DNA from: Bordetella genomosp. 4
GTDB taxonomy: Bacteria; Pseudomonadota; Gammaproteobacteria; Burkholderiales; Burkholderiaceae_B
DNA length: 64,000 nucleotides
Assembly (NCBI RefSeq): GCF_002261185.1
Contig: NZ_NEVQ01000001.1
Span: forward strand, 1 to 64,000
Direction: 5' to 3'
The position numbers and the translations under genes were made by a program. Below are positions 16,695-25,268 of this stretch, piece after piece. How positions within the stretch are numbered: position 1 is the stretch's first letter; the number at the start of each line of letters is the position of its first letter. Below the pieces are notes generated by a model. The model was not told the DNA's origin and did no database searches. It saw only the letters and a list, made by a program, of their open reading frames with translations.

Positions 16695-17642
16695 TCACTC
16701 TACACGAGTGTCATATCTCTCGGCAGCGCCCTCTCGGGTCAGGAGGATGAACTCGTTCCGTGACCCATCGTGATAAATCACACGATCCTTTAGGATGTCC
16801 ATGCCGATGTACCCAGAGGTGACGATGCCTCTCTCATTGATCGTTGGGCTGGCGACAACTGGCTGCGATCTGAAAATCTTCCCATTGATACTCAAATCAA
16901 TAAGACGCATGTATTCGTCTTGCGAAAGTTCGGCTCCGAACATATCCATCGTCCTGCCGCTCTTCGGGCCTTTCGGTTTGGAGTCGATTAGTGAGGAAAG
17001 GACATTGGTCACAGATGCACCAGTATCGACGATCAACGGAATCTTGCTTCCGTCAAGTTCGGCGTGAATCCCCATGACACCGTACAGATTCGGAATAGTG
17101 GCTCCTCGGTGCACATCAAGACCACCGCCTAAGCGGATGTCGAATGATGGACTGGTAAAAAAACAGTTCTTTTCCAAGTCGATAACAACAGCGTTATTTT
17201 GTGCAACTGCTTGAGGGCTGAGGATCCCTGAGTAACCGTCAGCAGCGAGAACCGAGTCCCGTACTACGTGGAACTCATGACGTAGCACGTTTCCACGATC
17301 ATCCTCCAATGTTGCTTTAGCTACCTGGGCGTCGACCGAGGCAACATGCGCATCGAGTCGATGGACATCAGGGCCGGGAGGTTCGTCGAGCAAAGATGTC
17401 CTCCACAGGATGCTCACGCTGGCCCCCGTGTCCAGCATCATCTTAGCCGGCTTGCCGTTGATCAAAATGTGAACGGTAGGATTGGCCTTGCTCTGAATGT
17501 CATCGTACTCGATGGCGCTTTCGAATTGCGAGTGGTTTGCTGTCCAGTCGGAGGCGCAACTGGCTGTCTCCGCCGTTCCCTGAAAGGGCAAGCTAAGCGC
17601 GACCAAAAACATGAGCCAGATAGTGGGATTGGGAATTTTCAT
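16695..17642 (-). CDS. Secreted protein with two retropepsin-like aspartic protease lobes
   Basis: 315 aa with a signal peptide (cleavage near residue 24). Two Asp-Thr-Gly-Ala-Ser active-site motifs occur, at D71 (MMLDTGASVSI) and D206 (LIVDTGASVTN), each followed by about 100 residues and a hydrophobic-glycine stretch (GYSGILSP, GYIGMDILKDRVIYHD). Each half resembles the bacterial retropepsin-like domain PF13650, so one chain could form the two-lobed active site that retroviral enzymes build by dimerising. Cysteines at 29 and 160 could form a disulfide. The ribosome site is weak. It lies in a lower-GC patch between housekeeping-type genes and looks acquired. Substrate and activity are unknown. 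Confidence 0.72.
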   Translation of the reverse strand: MKIPNPTIWLMFLVALSLPFQGTAETASCASDWTANHSQFESAIEYDDIQSKANPTVHILINGKPAKMMLDTGASVSILWRTSLLDEPPGPDVHRLDAHVASVDAQVAKATLEDDRGNVLRHEFHVVRDSVLAADGYSGILSPQAVAQNNAVVIDLEKNCFFTSPSFDIRLGGGLDVHRGATIPNLYGVMGIHAELDGSKIPLIVDTGASVTNVLSSLIDSKPKGPKSGRTMDMFGAELSQDEYMRLIDLSINGKIFRSQPVVASPTINERGIVTSGYIGMDILKDRVIYHDGSRNEFILLTREGAAERYDTRVE

Positions 17643-18131
17643 TGCCGTGACACCAACGTGTTCGGTACGGTGGTTATAAGAGTGTTAGTAGACGGAAGCG
17701 TCCCGTTTGATTAGAGAGTCGGTCCAGAATTTGGCACGTATTGTCCAGTACAGAAAACGTGATCAGCAATCAGACTGGTCTCATATCGCGTCGATTATTC
17801 AGGCTGTCTCTAACACCTTGGACCCGAATTAGTTGAGGCCTCTAAACAGCACGGTTTAGACAACCCGAACCTCGCATTACCAGAATTTCCGCAGCGAATG
17901 TGCCGGAGCGGCCTCGGATGGGCGGTCGGATCGGTCTGGTAATAGCGAAAACTCCGGCAAGTCCCATTTGCAAATCCCGTCTAGCGGAATAGCCTTTGCT
18001 CACGTTGACTCAGTTCACGTGCTGTTCCGCACGATGCAATTCGTCTTTGTGCGTTAACTGAATGCAAGCACAGATCATGCTATTGCCGCGCGTGGTGCGG
18101 CCGACTCATAACAACATCAGGAGACTTCACA
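17643..18131. other. Long non-coding gap, lower GC
   Basis: 489 bases between the divergent protease-like gene and the DUF5710 gene. It contains a small hairpin, TCTAAAC (17841-17847) with GTTTAGA (17854-17860), and no convincing open frame, tRNA, integrase site or insertion-sequence end. The composition matches the two flanking genes rather than the surrounding GC-rich genome. Confidence 0.4.
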
Positions 18132-18686
18132 ATGTCTACACAGACGATACTTTGGATCCCTATTGCGCATAGGAAATACGCCGAAGCCAATGGCGCGAAA
18201 TATGATGCCGAACAGCGCGTATGGTACGTGGAGGGCGAAATACCATCTGCACTCGTCGAATACATCGCGCTAGCCCCTCGAGCGCGCGACTATACGAAAG
18301 AGGCAGTACCGAACTGCCCTATCTGCGGACATGCGATGGTGTGGATCAATACCAAGAAGCCGTTCTGGGGCTGCAGCCAATACAAGAACACGGATTGCCA
18401 AGGCTCTCGTCCCGGAGACTACGCTGCACGCTATCCAACCAGATTCGCGGCTCCTAAATCCATATCGAGCAACGCTGCCGGCAGTTCAATATTTGTGCGT
18501 GGTATTCATCTGACTCGGATCCTGTCGCTGCTGCGCCGTTGCGTCAAAAACAATGACAAGATATTGATCTGGTTAAATGAGAACAGAACCGAGTTCAAAG
18601 GAAAGAGTGCCTTGGAACTCATGGGAACCAAAGAAGGCCTCAGGCGCGTCGAAGCATTCATTCTCGAAGCCTTCGACGTGTCGTAA
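18132..18686 (+). CDS. DUF5710 / zinc-ribbon / MbcA-ParS-Xre-like protein
   Basis: 184 aa with three recognisable parts. Residues about 5-46 match the DUF5710 pattern (IPIAHRKYAEANGAKYD..RVWYVEGE). Residues 61-90 are a topoisomerase-type zinc ribbon with C62, C65, C81 and C89. Residues about 143-184 (ILIWLNENRTEFKGKSALEL, then a GLRRVEAFILEAF tail) resemble the toxin-binding C-terminus of MbcA/ParS/Xre antitoxins. It starts 5 nt after CAGGAGACTTCAC, giving a good ribosome site. No RES-type toxin gene is adjacent. DUF5710 and zinc ribbons are often found on plasmid or mobile-element proteins that handle nucleic acid. Function unknown; DNA binding is an inference. Confidence 0.65.
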   Translation: MSTQTILWIPIAHRKYAEANGAKYDAEQRVWYVEGEIPSALVEYIALAPRARDYTKEAVPNCPICGHAMVWINTKKPFWGCSQYKNTDCQGSRPGDYAARYPTRFAAPKSISSNAAGSSIFVRGIHLTRILSLLRRCVKNNDKILIWLNENRTEFKGKSALELMGTKEGLRRVEAFILEAFDVS

Positions 18687-18802
18687 AGAATAAAGGCAAG
18701 TCATTCAACTGCGCGTCTTTTCCGGTCTGCGCGCAAACCTCATACCCGTTATCATGAGCTATTCCGTGCCTAACCCTAACGCAAGCGCACCGAGCCCCTC
18801 TC

Positions 18803-19102
18803 ATGATCGACCCGGCGAATTTATTGGCCATCGTCCTGATGGCATCCGTGACCTATCTCACACGTATCGGCGGCTATATCCTGCTGCGCAACCGCAGCCT
18901 CGGCCCGCGCGCCACAGCGGTGCTGGAATCCGCCCCCGGCTGTGTGCTGTTGGCGGTCATCGCACCGGTCTTTGTATCTGACAAACCTTCCGATCTGATC
19001 GCGCTGGCGCTGACCGTCGTTGCTGCAACGCGGCTTGCTTTGTTGCCCACCGTCCTGATCGGCGTTGTCAGCGCCGCCTTGCTGCGCCACTTCATGTCCT
19101 GA
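18803..19102 (+). CDS. azlD: AzlD-family branched-chain amino acid exporter subunit
   Basis: 99 aa, four hydrophobic segments, with the family pattern VTYLTRIGGYILL, VLESAPGCVLLAVIAPV and ATRLALLPTVLIGVVSAALLRH. AzlD pairs with AzlC in the inner membrane to export branched-chain amino acids or analogues. No strong ribosome site precedes ATG 18803. The partner azlC follows after 34 nt; in most genomes azlC comes first, so the order is reversed here. Confidence 0.8.
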   Translation: MIDPANLLAIVLMASVTYLTRIGGYILLRNRSLGPRATAVLESAPGCVLLAVIAPVFVSDKPSDLIALALTVVAATRLALLPTVLIGVVSAALLRHFMS

Positions 19103-19136
19103 CGCCCACCCCAACGTTCGAGTTACCGGCCATCCC

Positions 19137-19901
19137 ATGCCCACCGCCCAAAAACAAGGCGCCGCCGTACAACCGTTGTCCGATCATGCCACGCCATGGG
19201 CGCAATGTTGCGCAGGCGCCCTTGCCAGCCTGCCGGTGCTGTTCGGCATCATTCCCTTTGGTCTGGTCCTGGGCGCGCAAGCCGCGCAAAAAGGACTGAC
19301 GCCATTCGAAGTCCCCTTGCTGACTGGCCTGAATTTCGCAGGCGGCTCGGAATTCGCCGCGCTGGGCCTGTGGGCCGCGCCACCGCCGTTATTGCTGATC
19401 ATGGCAGTGACCTTCCTGGTCAATAGCCGCATGCTGGTCATGGGTGCGGCCATGACGCCGTTTTTGCGCCATTTGCCCAAGCGCAAGGTCCTGCCCTCAC
19501 TGTTCCTGATGACCGATGCCAGTTGGGCCTTATCCATGGCCGATACGCGGCGGCGCGCGCAACTGGGCATGGAGCCTGCCTTCAGCCTGGCCTACTACAT
19601 GGGTACCTCGTTAGTGTTCTATGTGGCATGGATCGGCTGTACGACGCTGGGCGCAATACTGGGCCCCCTGCTCGGCCATCCCGAGGTCTATGGCCTGGAC
19701 ATGGCTTTTCCGGCGGTGTTTCTGGTCATGCTCAGAGGCATGTGGCGCGGCGTGCGGCGCGCCGTGCCATGGCTGGTCAGCCTGCTGGCTGCCATCGTCA
19801 CTTACAAACTGGTGCCGGGCGCCTGGTATGTCGCCGCCGGTGCGATGGCGGGTATTGTCACAGCTGTCGTGTGGACGCCGAGGCCACCTCAAAAAGCCTG
19901 A
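19137..19901 (+). CDS. azlC: AzlC-family branched-chain amino acid exporter
   Basis: 254 aa. Typical AzlC sequence: LPVLFGIIPFGLVLGAQAAQKGL, GLNFAGGSEFAALGLW, FLVNSRMLVMGAAM, FLMTDASWALSM and YYMGTSLVFYVAWIGCT. About six to seven membrane segments. ATG 19137 is used; the frame is open 72 nt further upstream but overlaps azlD and adds a hydrophilic tail. It works with AzlD as a two-component permease. The stop lies about 140 nt before the convergent ssb stop. Confidence 0.88.
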   Translation: MPTAQKQGAAVQPLSDHATPWAQCCAGALASLPVLFGIIPFGLVLGAQAAQKGLTPFEVPLLTGLNFAGGSEFAALGLWAAPPPLLLIMAVTFLVNSRMLVMGAAMTPFLRHLPKRKVLPSLFLMTDASWALSMADTRRRAQLGMEPAFSLAYYMGTSLVFYVAWIGCTTLGAILGPLLGHPEVYGLDMAFPAVFLVMLRGMWRGVRRAVPWLVSLLAAIVTYKLVPGAWYVAAGAMAGIVTAVVWTPRPPQKA

Positions 19902-19985
19902 CACCCATATGCCGGCAGGCACGAGATCAGCCCGGATCAACAACGACTACCCGATCCATCACGGCCTGCCCCCGTGCCAAAGAAA

Positions 19986-20014
19986 AACCCGCGCTTCGTG
20001 AGAAACGCGGGTCT
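19986..20014 (-). terminator. Rho-independent terminator of ssb
   Basis: On the minus strand, ACCCGCG (20006-20012) pairs with CGCGGGT (19987-19993) and a TTTTT run follows. It lies about 30 nt after the ssb stop and also separates it from the convergent azlC. Confidence 0.75.
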
Positions 20015-20040
20015 TGTACCCCAACAAGGGATGTTCTGAT

Positions 20041-20550
20041 TTAGAACGGAATATCGTCGTCCATATCCGCCAAGTTGGCTGCGCCGCCCGCAGCGGGTGC
20101 TGCTGCAGCTGCCGCCGGGCGCTGCGCGGGCGGACGTTGGGCCGGGGCGCGTTGTTGACGCGGTGCACCCTCGTCGTAGCCACCACCGCCAAAGCCGCCT
20201 TCGCCGCCGCCCTCGCGGCCGCCCAGCATTTGCATCTGGTCGGCGACGATTTCGGTGCTGTAGCGATCAGCGCCGGTGTCCTTGTCTTGCCATTTGCGGG
20301 TTTTCAGACGACCCTCGATGTAAACCGGACGGCCTTTCTTAAGGTATTCACCCGCGATCTCGGCCAGGCGGTTGTACATCACCACACGGTGCCACTCGGT
20401 TTCTTCGCGGCGCTCACCGCTGGCCTTGTCCTTCCATTGCGAGGTGGTCGCAATGGAAACGTTGCAAATCGCCGCGCCATCCGGGCTGTAACGAACTTCG
20501 GGGTCGCGTCCCAGATTGCCGACGAGAATGACTTTATTGACCGATGCCAT
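20041..20550 (-). CDS. ssb: Single-stranded DNA-binding protein
   Basis: 169 aa. The OB fold occupies about 1-110 ([59 protein letters not shown]). A Gly/Ala/Pro/Gln-rich linker follows, and the acidic tip DMDDDIPF recruits replication and repair partners. AGAGGAAAA lies upstream of ATG 20550. No LexA box is visible in the 500 bp upstream. In related genomes ssb commonly sits near an MFS gene and uvrA; here those are more than 10 kb away. Confidence 0.97.
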   Translation of the reverse strand: MASVNKVILVGNLGRDPEVRYSPDGAAICNVSIATTSQWKDKASGERREETEWHRVVMYNRLAEIAGEYLKKGRPVYIEGRLKTRKWQDKDTGADRYSTEIVADQMQMLGGREGGGEGGFGGGGYDEGAPRQQRAPAQRPPAQRPAAAAAAPAAGGAANLADMDDDIPF

Positions 20551-21068
20551 GATGACGATTTTCCTCTAATGCCCCAGGGCAACCGACGTGGCCCCACGGA
20601 CATGAAATTGCATGATTTTCCGAACTTGCCAGAACTAAACCGAAGTTATTGCACATTCTGGCCCTGATACTGCCGGGGGACGATGTATCAAGTTGTACGA
20701 GCGCGTACCGCGCTATCCCCTACTGAGCGTTACCGTAAGCTTACCGCACGTTGTCATGATTTTAATGGGGTCGGAGCGCGGAAACGTCTCACTCTGTCAG
20801 CACAAGAACAAAAATTGCGACGGACCGCGTTGGTGCCAGTGGTGGAAGTTAGGCGTCACGATGAGGTAGCGCAGCGGACCCAACCTCACGCTGACATTGC
20901 CGTTCGTCCGACGCTTTGGGCGGGGGTTTACCGAAATAACGTCACTAGTGCCCGCATTTTTGAGTTGGCACATAAAACAACTGTCCTCCGAAACGACAAG
21001 TCATCTCGGAGGACGGGTTTCACACACAGCAGGGAAGCGAACCGGGCAACTCTCGGTCCGAGGATTGC
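20551..21068. other. Long intergenic region upstream of ssb
   Basis: 518 bases between the ssb start and the phospholipase stop. It must carry the ssb promoter. GTCCTCCGA (20983-20991) and TCGGAGGAC (21006-21014) form a 9 bp hairpin; on the minus strand it comes about 55 nt after the phospholipase stop and is followed by a T-rich stretch, so it may end that transcript. I see no further gene. Confidence 0.45.
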
Positions 21069-23273
21069 TTAGAACCCTTCAAATCCCATCGCAGGATCGC
21101 TGATGCCATCTGCGCCGGTTTCCACGCGGCCGGCAAATCTGCGGCTCCAGCCAGGCAGGGCCGCGCACGTCACGGTAAAGTCATACCAGCGCGTGCTGCT
21201 CGCGAGGTCCCAATGAATATCCTCGGAGGCGCCTGCCGCCACCGCGACGTTCCATGGGCCTTCGTTGAAGTACGCGTTGGCCTTGATGGTGAAGCTGGCA
21301 TCGCCATTGCCATTGTTCATCGCCGTCAGATAGACGTTGCCATTGGCGATGTCGTAGCACACGCGGACTTCGGGTGCGACAGCGTTTTGCGCAGCCTGGG
21401 CGGTCAAGTCGCCCTTGAATGCGCGGTGAAAACCGTTGGGGCCCAAGACCCACAGATCGTATTCGCCGGCATCGCCGCTGGTTTCCCAGATGTCATCCAA
21501 CTGCATATCGGGCTGAACCATATAGCGCCGCGGAATGCGGTCCAGGTGCAGGCGGTCATAGACGTGATAGACCGCAGCCTGTTTGCCCGTATTGGAAAAA
21601 ATCAGTTGGACAGTGCCTGCAGAGGAATCCGCACGTGCGCTGACGTGCAGCTCATAAGGCAATGCCCGTGATGGACGCTCGCCCGGCTGTTGGTCCGGCA
21701 AGGACTGGGGATTAGGCAGCGGCACTGCACCCAGGGCCTCTTGTGCCAAAATCAATGCATCGGCTGCCTCTTTGGTCGTGCGGCCCGCCAACGCCGGAAA
21801 CTCTGCGTTCGGCGTAGCGAAATTGAACGCGCTCGTCAGGTCACCGAACACCGCGCGGCGATAGGGACTGATGTTGGTTTCAGCGACACCAAAGCGTGCC
21901 TCCAGGAAACGCAGCACCGAGGTGTGATCGAACTGCTGCGAGTTCACCCAGCCCCCCTTGCTCCACGGTGAAATCACATACATCGGCACACGCGGCCCGG
22001 GCCCGTAGCAATCGCCATCGGGCTCCGGCATGTTCGAGTTGTCTACCTCTGCATGCGTGTAATACTCGTACGACAGCTCATCGTCGCTCAACGTGGTCTT
22101 GCCGGCCTTGGCACCGGTCTCGTCCATCGACGGCGCGCACGGCGGCGGCAGGTGATCAAAGAAGCCATCGTTCTCGTCAAAGTTCACGATCAGGACGGTC
22201 TTGCTCCAGACCTCGGGATTCGCCGTCAACGCATCCAGCACTTCCTGCGTGTACCACGCGCCTTGCGCAGGACTTGAAGGTCCGGGGTGTTCCGAATACG
22301 TCGAAGGGGCAACGATCCAGGTGACCTGCCGCAGCTTGTTGTTGAGCACGTCCTCTTTAAACGTCGTGAGAAAGCCCCCGTCGGGCATGGTGTTTGCAAT
22401 GCCCTTGTACAAGGGTGCAATCGCGTCGTCGGTCGAGGCATCGTAGGCGGGATTGTTATCCACATCGTGATAGACCGGCTTGCCCGAATCCAGATTCGCC
22501 TGGCGATACTGTTTAAAGCCAATCAACGGGTTGTCGGTGTAGTTGCTGGGCATGTTCTGATAGACCATCCACGTCACACCCGCTTTTTCCAGGCGCTCGG
22601 GATAAGTCGTCCAGTTGTAGCCCGTCGTATTCAGGTCGGTGGTCGAATCCAATCCATCCCACACGTTGTTGACCACGACTTTGCCATCGGCTGTCGTCGC
22701 GCCGTTGGTGCCGGTCATGTGAAAAAGACGGTTCGAATTGGTGCCGCCATGCAGCGAGCAAAAGTACGCATCACAGATCGTGAAGGCGTTGGCCAGGGCA
22801 TACTGGAACGGGGCTTCCTGTTCCGTGAAATAGCCCATCGACTGCTGTCTCTTGTATTTAGGCCATTGATTCATACGGCCACAATCCCATGCGTCGCGGG
22901 CATCGGCCCACGAGTGCGGCGTACCGCTGACGCGTTGCGCGTTGCCCTCGGTTTGATCCAGGTGATAAGGCAACACCAGCGCACCGCTGGCGTCTTTCTG
23001 TTGCCATACATTCAGACCGGCACTGAGCGGAATAGGAAAGCGATCGCCGAACCCGCGCACGCCCGACAAGGTGCCAAAATAGTTGTCGAACGAACGGTTC
23101 TCTTGCATCAGGATCACGACGTGCTCGACGTCCATGATCGTGCCCGTAGCATTGTTCGCCTCGATCGCCAACGCGCGGCGGATGCTGGGCGGAAACATGC
23201 TCAAGGCAGCAGTGGAAAAAGTAGCGCCGAAGCTCGTGCGCAGAAAATTTCGCTTCGAATGATTGATCGTCAT
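21069..23273 (-). CDS. plcN: Phosphocholine-type phospholipase C
   Basis: 734 aa, the length of PlcH/PlcN enzymes. The order is an N-terminal Tat-like signal, a phosphoesterase domain to about residue 515 and a C-terminal domain repeated in this family (HVSARADSSAGTVQLIFSNTG). Catalytic-site features: MQENRSFDNYFGTLSGVRGF, NFDENDGFFDHLPPP and FDHTSVLRFLEARFG. The signal reads SKRNFLRTSFG, so Lys-Arg replaces Arg-Arg. The enzyme hydrolyses phosphatidylcholine or sphingomyelin outside the cytoplasm, releasing phosphate donors. A small lipoprotein gene ends 29 nt upstream and a Pho-box-like promoter lies before that, fitting phosphate starvation control. plcN versus plcH cannot be decided from sequence alone; no plcR is seen. 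Confidence 0.9.
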   Translation of the reverse strand: MTINHSKRNFLRTSFGATFSTAALSMFPPSIRRALAIEANNATGTIMDVEHVVILMQENRSFDNYFGTLSGVRGFGDRFPIPLSAGLNVWQQKDASGALVLPYHLDQTEGNAQRVSGTPHSWADARDAWDCGRMNQWPKYKRQQSMGYFTEQEAPFQYALANAFTICDAYFCSLHGGTNSNRLFHMTGTNGATTADGKVVVNNVWDGLDSTTDLNTTGYNWTTYPERLEKAGVTWMVYQNMPSNYTDNPLIGFKQYRQANLDSGKPVYHDVDNNPAYDASTDDAIAPLYKGIANTMPDGGFLTTFKEDVLNNKLRQVTWIVAPSTYSEHPGPSSPAQGAWYTQEVLDALTANPEVWSKTVLIVNFDENDGFFDHLPPPCAPSMDETGAKAGKTTLSDDELSYEYYTHAEVDNSNMPEPDGDCYGPGPRVPMYVISPWSKGGWVNSQQFDHTSVLRFLEARFGVAETNISPYRRAVFGDLTSAFNFATPNAEFPALAGRTTKEAADALILAQEALGAVPLPNPQSLPDQQPGERPSRALPYELHVSARADSSAGTVQLIFSNTGKQAAVYHVYDRLHLDRIPRRYMVQPDMQLDDIWETSGDAGEYDLWVLGPNGFHRAFKGDLTAQAAQNAVAPEVRVCYDIANGNVYLTAMNNGNGDASFTIKANAYFNEGPWNVAVAAGASEDIHWDLASSTRWYDFTVTCAALPGWSRRFAGRVETGADGISDPAMGFEGF

Positions 23274-23302
23274 ATCAGGATCTGCAACATGTTATCGAGG
23301 GC

Positions 23303-23503
23303 TCAAGGCGCACAGCGCAACTGCGGTGGCGTCGAGGTATCGGGCGTGGAGGTATCAGGAGGCGTGCCGGTGTTGTCATTCGAGTCGTCATCGCTGCCGC
23401 TGCCGCAACCAGCAAGCACGCACGTAAACCCAACGATGGCAAGCAACACCCGGGCATGGCGTACGTATCTGGCGCACGCCCATTCAGTCGATTCTGGTTT
23501 CAT
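23303..23503 (-). CDS. Small lipoprotein preceding phospholipase C
   Basis: 66 aa from ATG 23503. A hydrophobic segment ends in the lipobox LAGC (VLLAIVGFTCVLAGCGSGSD), then an acidic, Thr/Pro-rich tail with a short repeat (PDTSTPDTSTPP) and the terminal LRCAP. It should be anchored to a membrane after acylation at the lipobox cysteine. An in-frame start at 23602 is possible but would bury the signal. It ends 29 nt before the phospholipase start and is probably co-transcribed. Role unknown; no homologue recognised. Confidence 0.5.
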   Translation of the reverse strand: MKPESTEWACARYVRHARVLLAIVGFTCVLAGCGSGSDDDSNDNTGTPPDTSTPDTSTPPQLRCAP

Positions 23504-23856
23504 AAAAAATGGAAAACTCGAGAGGATGATTGGAAACACAGTCGACACGCCGAGCCTGGGAGGCTGCACACTGCAGCACCGTGGTGTTGCGTTGGCACGC
23601 ACAGCACAGCGAGAACCCTCGTCACGCAGCGATGACTATGTGTCGCCTCTTGCTGGCCAAGAGACTGAGAAATTCTAGGAAGGCAGAGAAACGGGACCGT
23701 TACAGCGAGTCGATAAATGCTGATAGGCCCATCGAAGTATTTGGGTCATTGATTCAGCTTTTAGACAGCTTCATCAATCGCCACGATCATGGTGCGCGCA
23801 AAGAAAAACGCGTGGCTGGCCGGCAGATCGGCAGCGCACGCGCGCAGGCAAAGAAA
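23504..23856. other. Probable long 5' leader of the plc operon
   Basis: If transcription starts from the Pho-like promoter at 23857-23893, about 345 nt would be untranslated before the small lipoprotein. No gene with a ribosome site is visible on either strand. Confidence 0.3.
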
Positions 23857-23893
23857 ATCATATGGCGATCGCCGTATGACTGACACATGACAA
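23857..23893 (-). promoter_or_regulatory. Pho-box-like promoter upstream of the plc operon
   Basis: On the minus strand, TTGTCAT-GTGT-CAGTCAT (23893-23876) matches the PhoB direct repeat CTGTCAT-N4-CTGTCAT at 12 of 14 positions. A TATGAT (23862-23857) 13 nt downstream fits a -10 box. It points toward the lipoprotein and phospholipase genes. PhoB control of phospholipase C is known in Pseudomonas; control here is inference. Confidence 0.45.
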
Positions 23894-23933
23894 TGATCGA
23901 ACGAATGAAACAGACAGACCGATAATTTCGCGA

Positions 23934-25268
23934 TCAGTCGCGTGTTTCAAGGACTTTGTTAATACGCAATGCCAGCAAAGTACACACCGTACCTGACAGC
24001 AGATAAACACTCACGGCCACCAACCCGAACCGTGCCGACAAGCCCAATGCGACCAGCGGCGCAAAAGCCGCGCCGATGAGCCACGCCATGTCCGTGGTCA
24101 GGGCCGCGCCCGTGTAGCGATAACGCCGGATGAAGTTGGCCGTCACGGTGCCCGAGGCCTGGCCATAAGACAAACCCAACAGCACAAAACCAATCAGAAT
24201 GAACGCGTTCTGTGCGCTGGGTCCACCACCCAATAGCCACGGCGTGAACAACGCATAGATGCTGATCAGTACCGCCAACAAGCCCAGCGTAGTACGGCGT
24301 CCGATACGATCAGCCACCATGCCCGAGGCGATAACGCCCAGGATGCACAACACCGCCCCGACGATTTGTACGATCAACACCTGGGGAATTTCCTGCGACT
24401 GGCGAATCGCGATCCACGACAACGGGAACACCGTCACCAAATGGAACAGCGCATAGCTCGCCAGCGCGGCAAAAGCCCCGATGAACATGTTGTAGCCTTG
24501 ATCCCGCACCATCTCGCCAACAGGGATGGGCTCGAGCTCGCCTTCTTCGAGCAGTTGCGTATATTCCTCTGTGACCACGAGGCGCAAACGCGCAAAGAGC
24601 GCCACGACGTTGATCGCGAACGCCACAAAGAACGGATAACGCCAGCCCCAGGCTAAAAAGTCGGCCTCGGTCAGCGTGACATGCAAAAAGAGAAACAGGC
24701 CGCTGGCGACCATGAAGCCCACAGGCGCACCCAGCTGCCCCAACATTGCATACCAGCCGCGGCGATTGGAGGGTGCATTGAGCGCCAGCAGCGACGGCAG
24801 CCCGTCCCATGATCCGCCGAATGCCAAGCCCTGCATACAGCGAAAAATGGCCAGCAATACGATGGCATAAGGCCCTATCACCTCATAGCTGGGCAAAAAC
24901 GCCATGCCTACGGTTGCCGTACCCAGCACGAACAGCGCCACCGTCAGCTTGGTGGCGCGCCCCCATTGCCGCTGAATCGCCATCGATACGACGGTGCCGA
25001 TGGGGCGCATGATGAAGGCGAACGAAAAGATCACAAACGACCAAATCGTGCCCTGAAGCGGCCCCTCAAAAGGGAAAAATACCCTGGGGAAAACCAGTAC
25101 GCAGGCAATGCCGAAGACGAAGAAGTCGAAATACTCAGATGCCCTGCCCACCACCACGCCCACTGCGATTTCGCCGGGCGCGACCTTGGCATGACTCCCG
25201 TGTCCGCTGGGCAAGGGCGCGCCAGGCGCAGGGGGAATATGACCAGGATATTGCGTTGTGGTCGACAT
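23934..25268 (-). CDS. MFS transporter, metabolite:H+ symporter (MHS) type
   Basis: 444 aa with twelve predicted membrane segments. Features of the MHS branch: SEYFDFFVFGIACVLVFP after segment 1, FIMRPIGTVVSM, FRCMQGLAFGGSWDGLPS and the DRIGRRTT loop between segments 8 and 9. Family members import citrate, shikimate, proline/betaine, ketoglutarate or similar with protons. The first 30 residues are Pro/Gly-rich and cytoplasmic. No ribosome site stands out before ATG 25268. It is divergent from cyoA. Substrate unknown. Confidence 0.85.
   Translation of the reverse strand: MSTTTQYPGHIPPAPGAPLPSGHGSHAKVAPGEIAVGVVVGRASEYFDFFVFGIACVLVFPRVFFPFEGPLQGTIWSFVIFSFAFIMRPIGTVVSMAIQRQWGRATKLTVALFVLGTATVGMAFLPSYEVIGPYAIVLLAIFRCMQGLAFGGSWDGLPSLLALNAPSNRRGWYAMLGQLGAPVGFMVASGLFLFLHVTLTEADFLAWGWRYPFFVAFAINVVALFARLRLVVTEEYTQLLEEGELEPIPVGEMVRDQGYNMFIGAFAALASYALFHLVTVFPLSWIAIRQSQEIPQVLIVQIVGAVLCILGVIASGMVADRIGRRTTLGLLAVLISIYALFTPWLLGGGPSAQNAFILIGFVLLGLSYGQASGTVTANFIRRYRYTGAALTTDMAWLIGAAFAPLVALGLSARFGLVAVSVYLLSGTVCTLLALRINKVLETRD

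Noticed and set aside
18687-18802. Possible RES-type toxin partner next to the antitoxin-like gene
   Set aside because: Neither side encodes one: upstream is the protease-like gene, downstream azlD.
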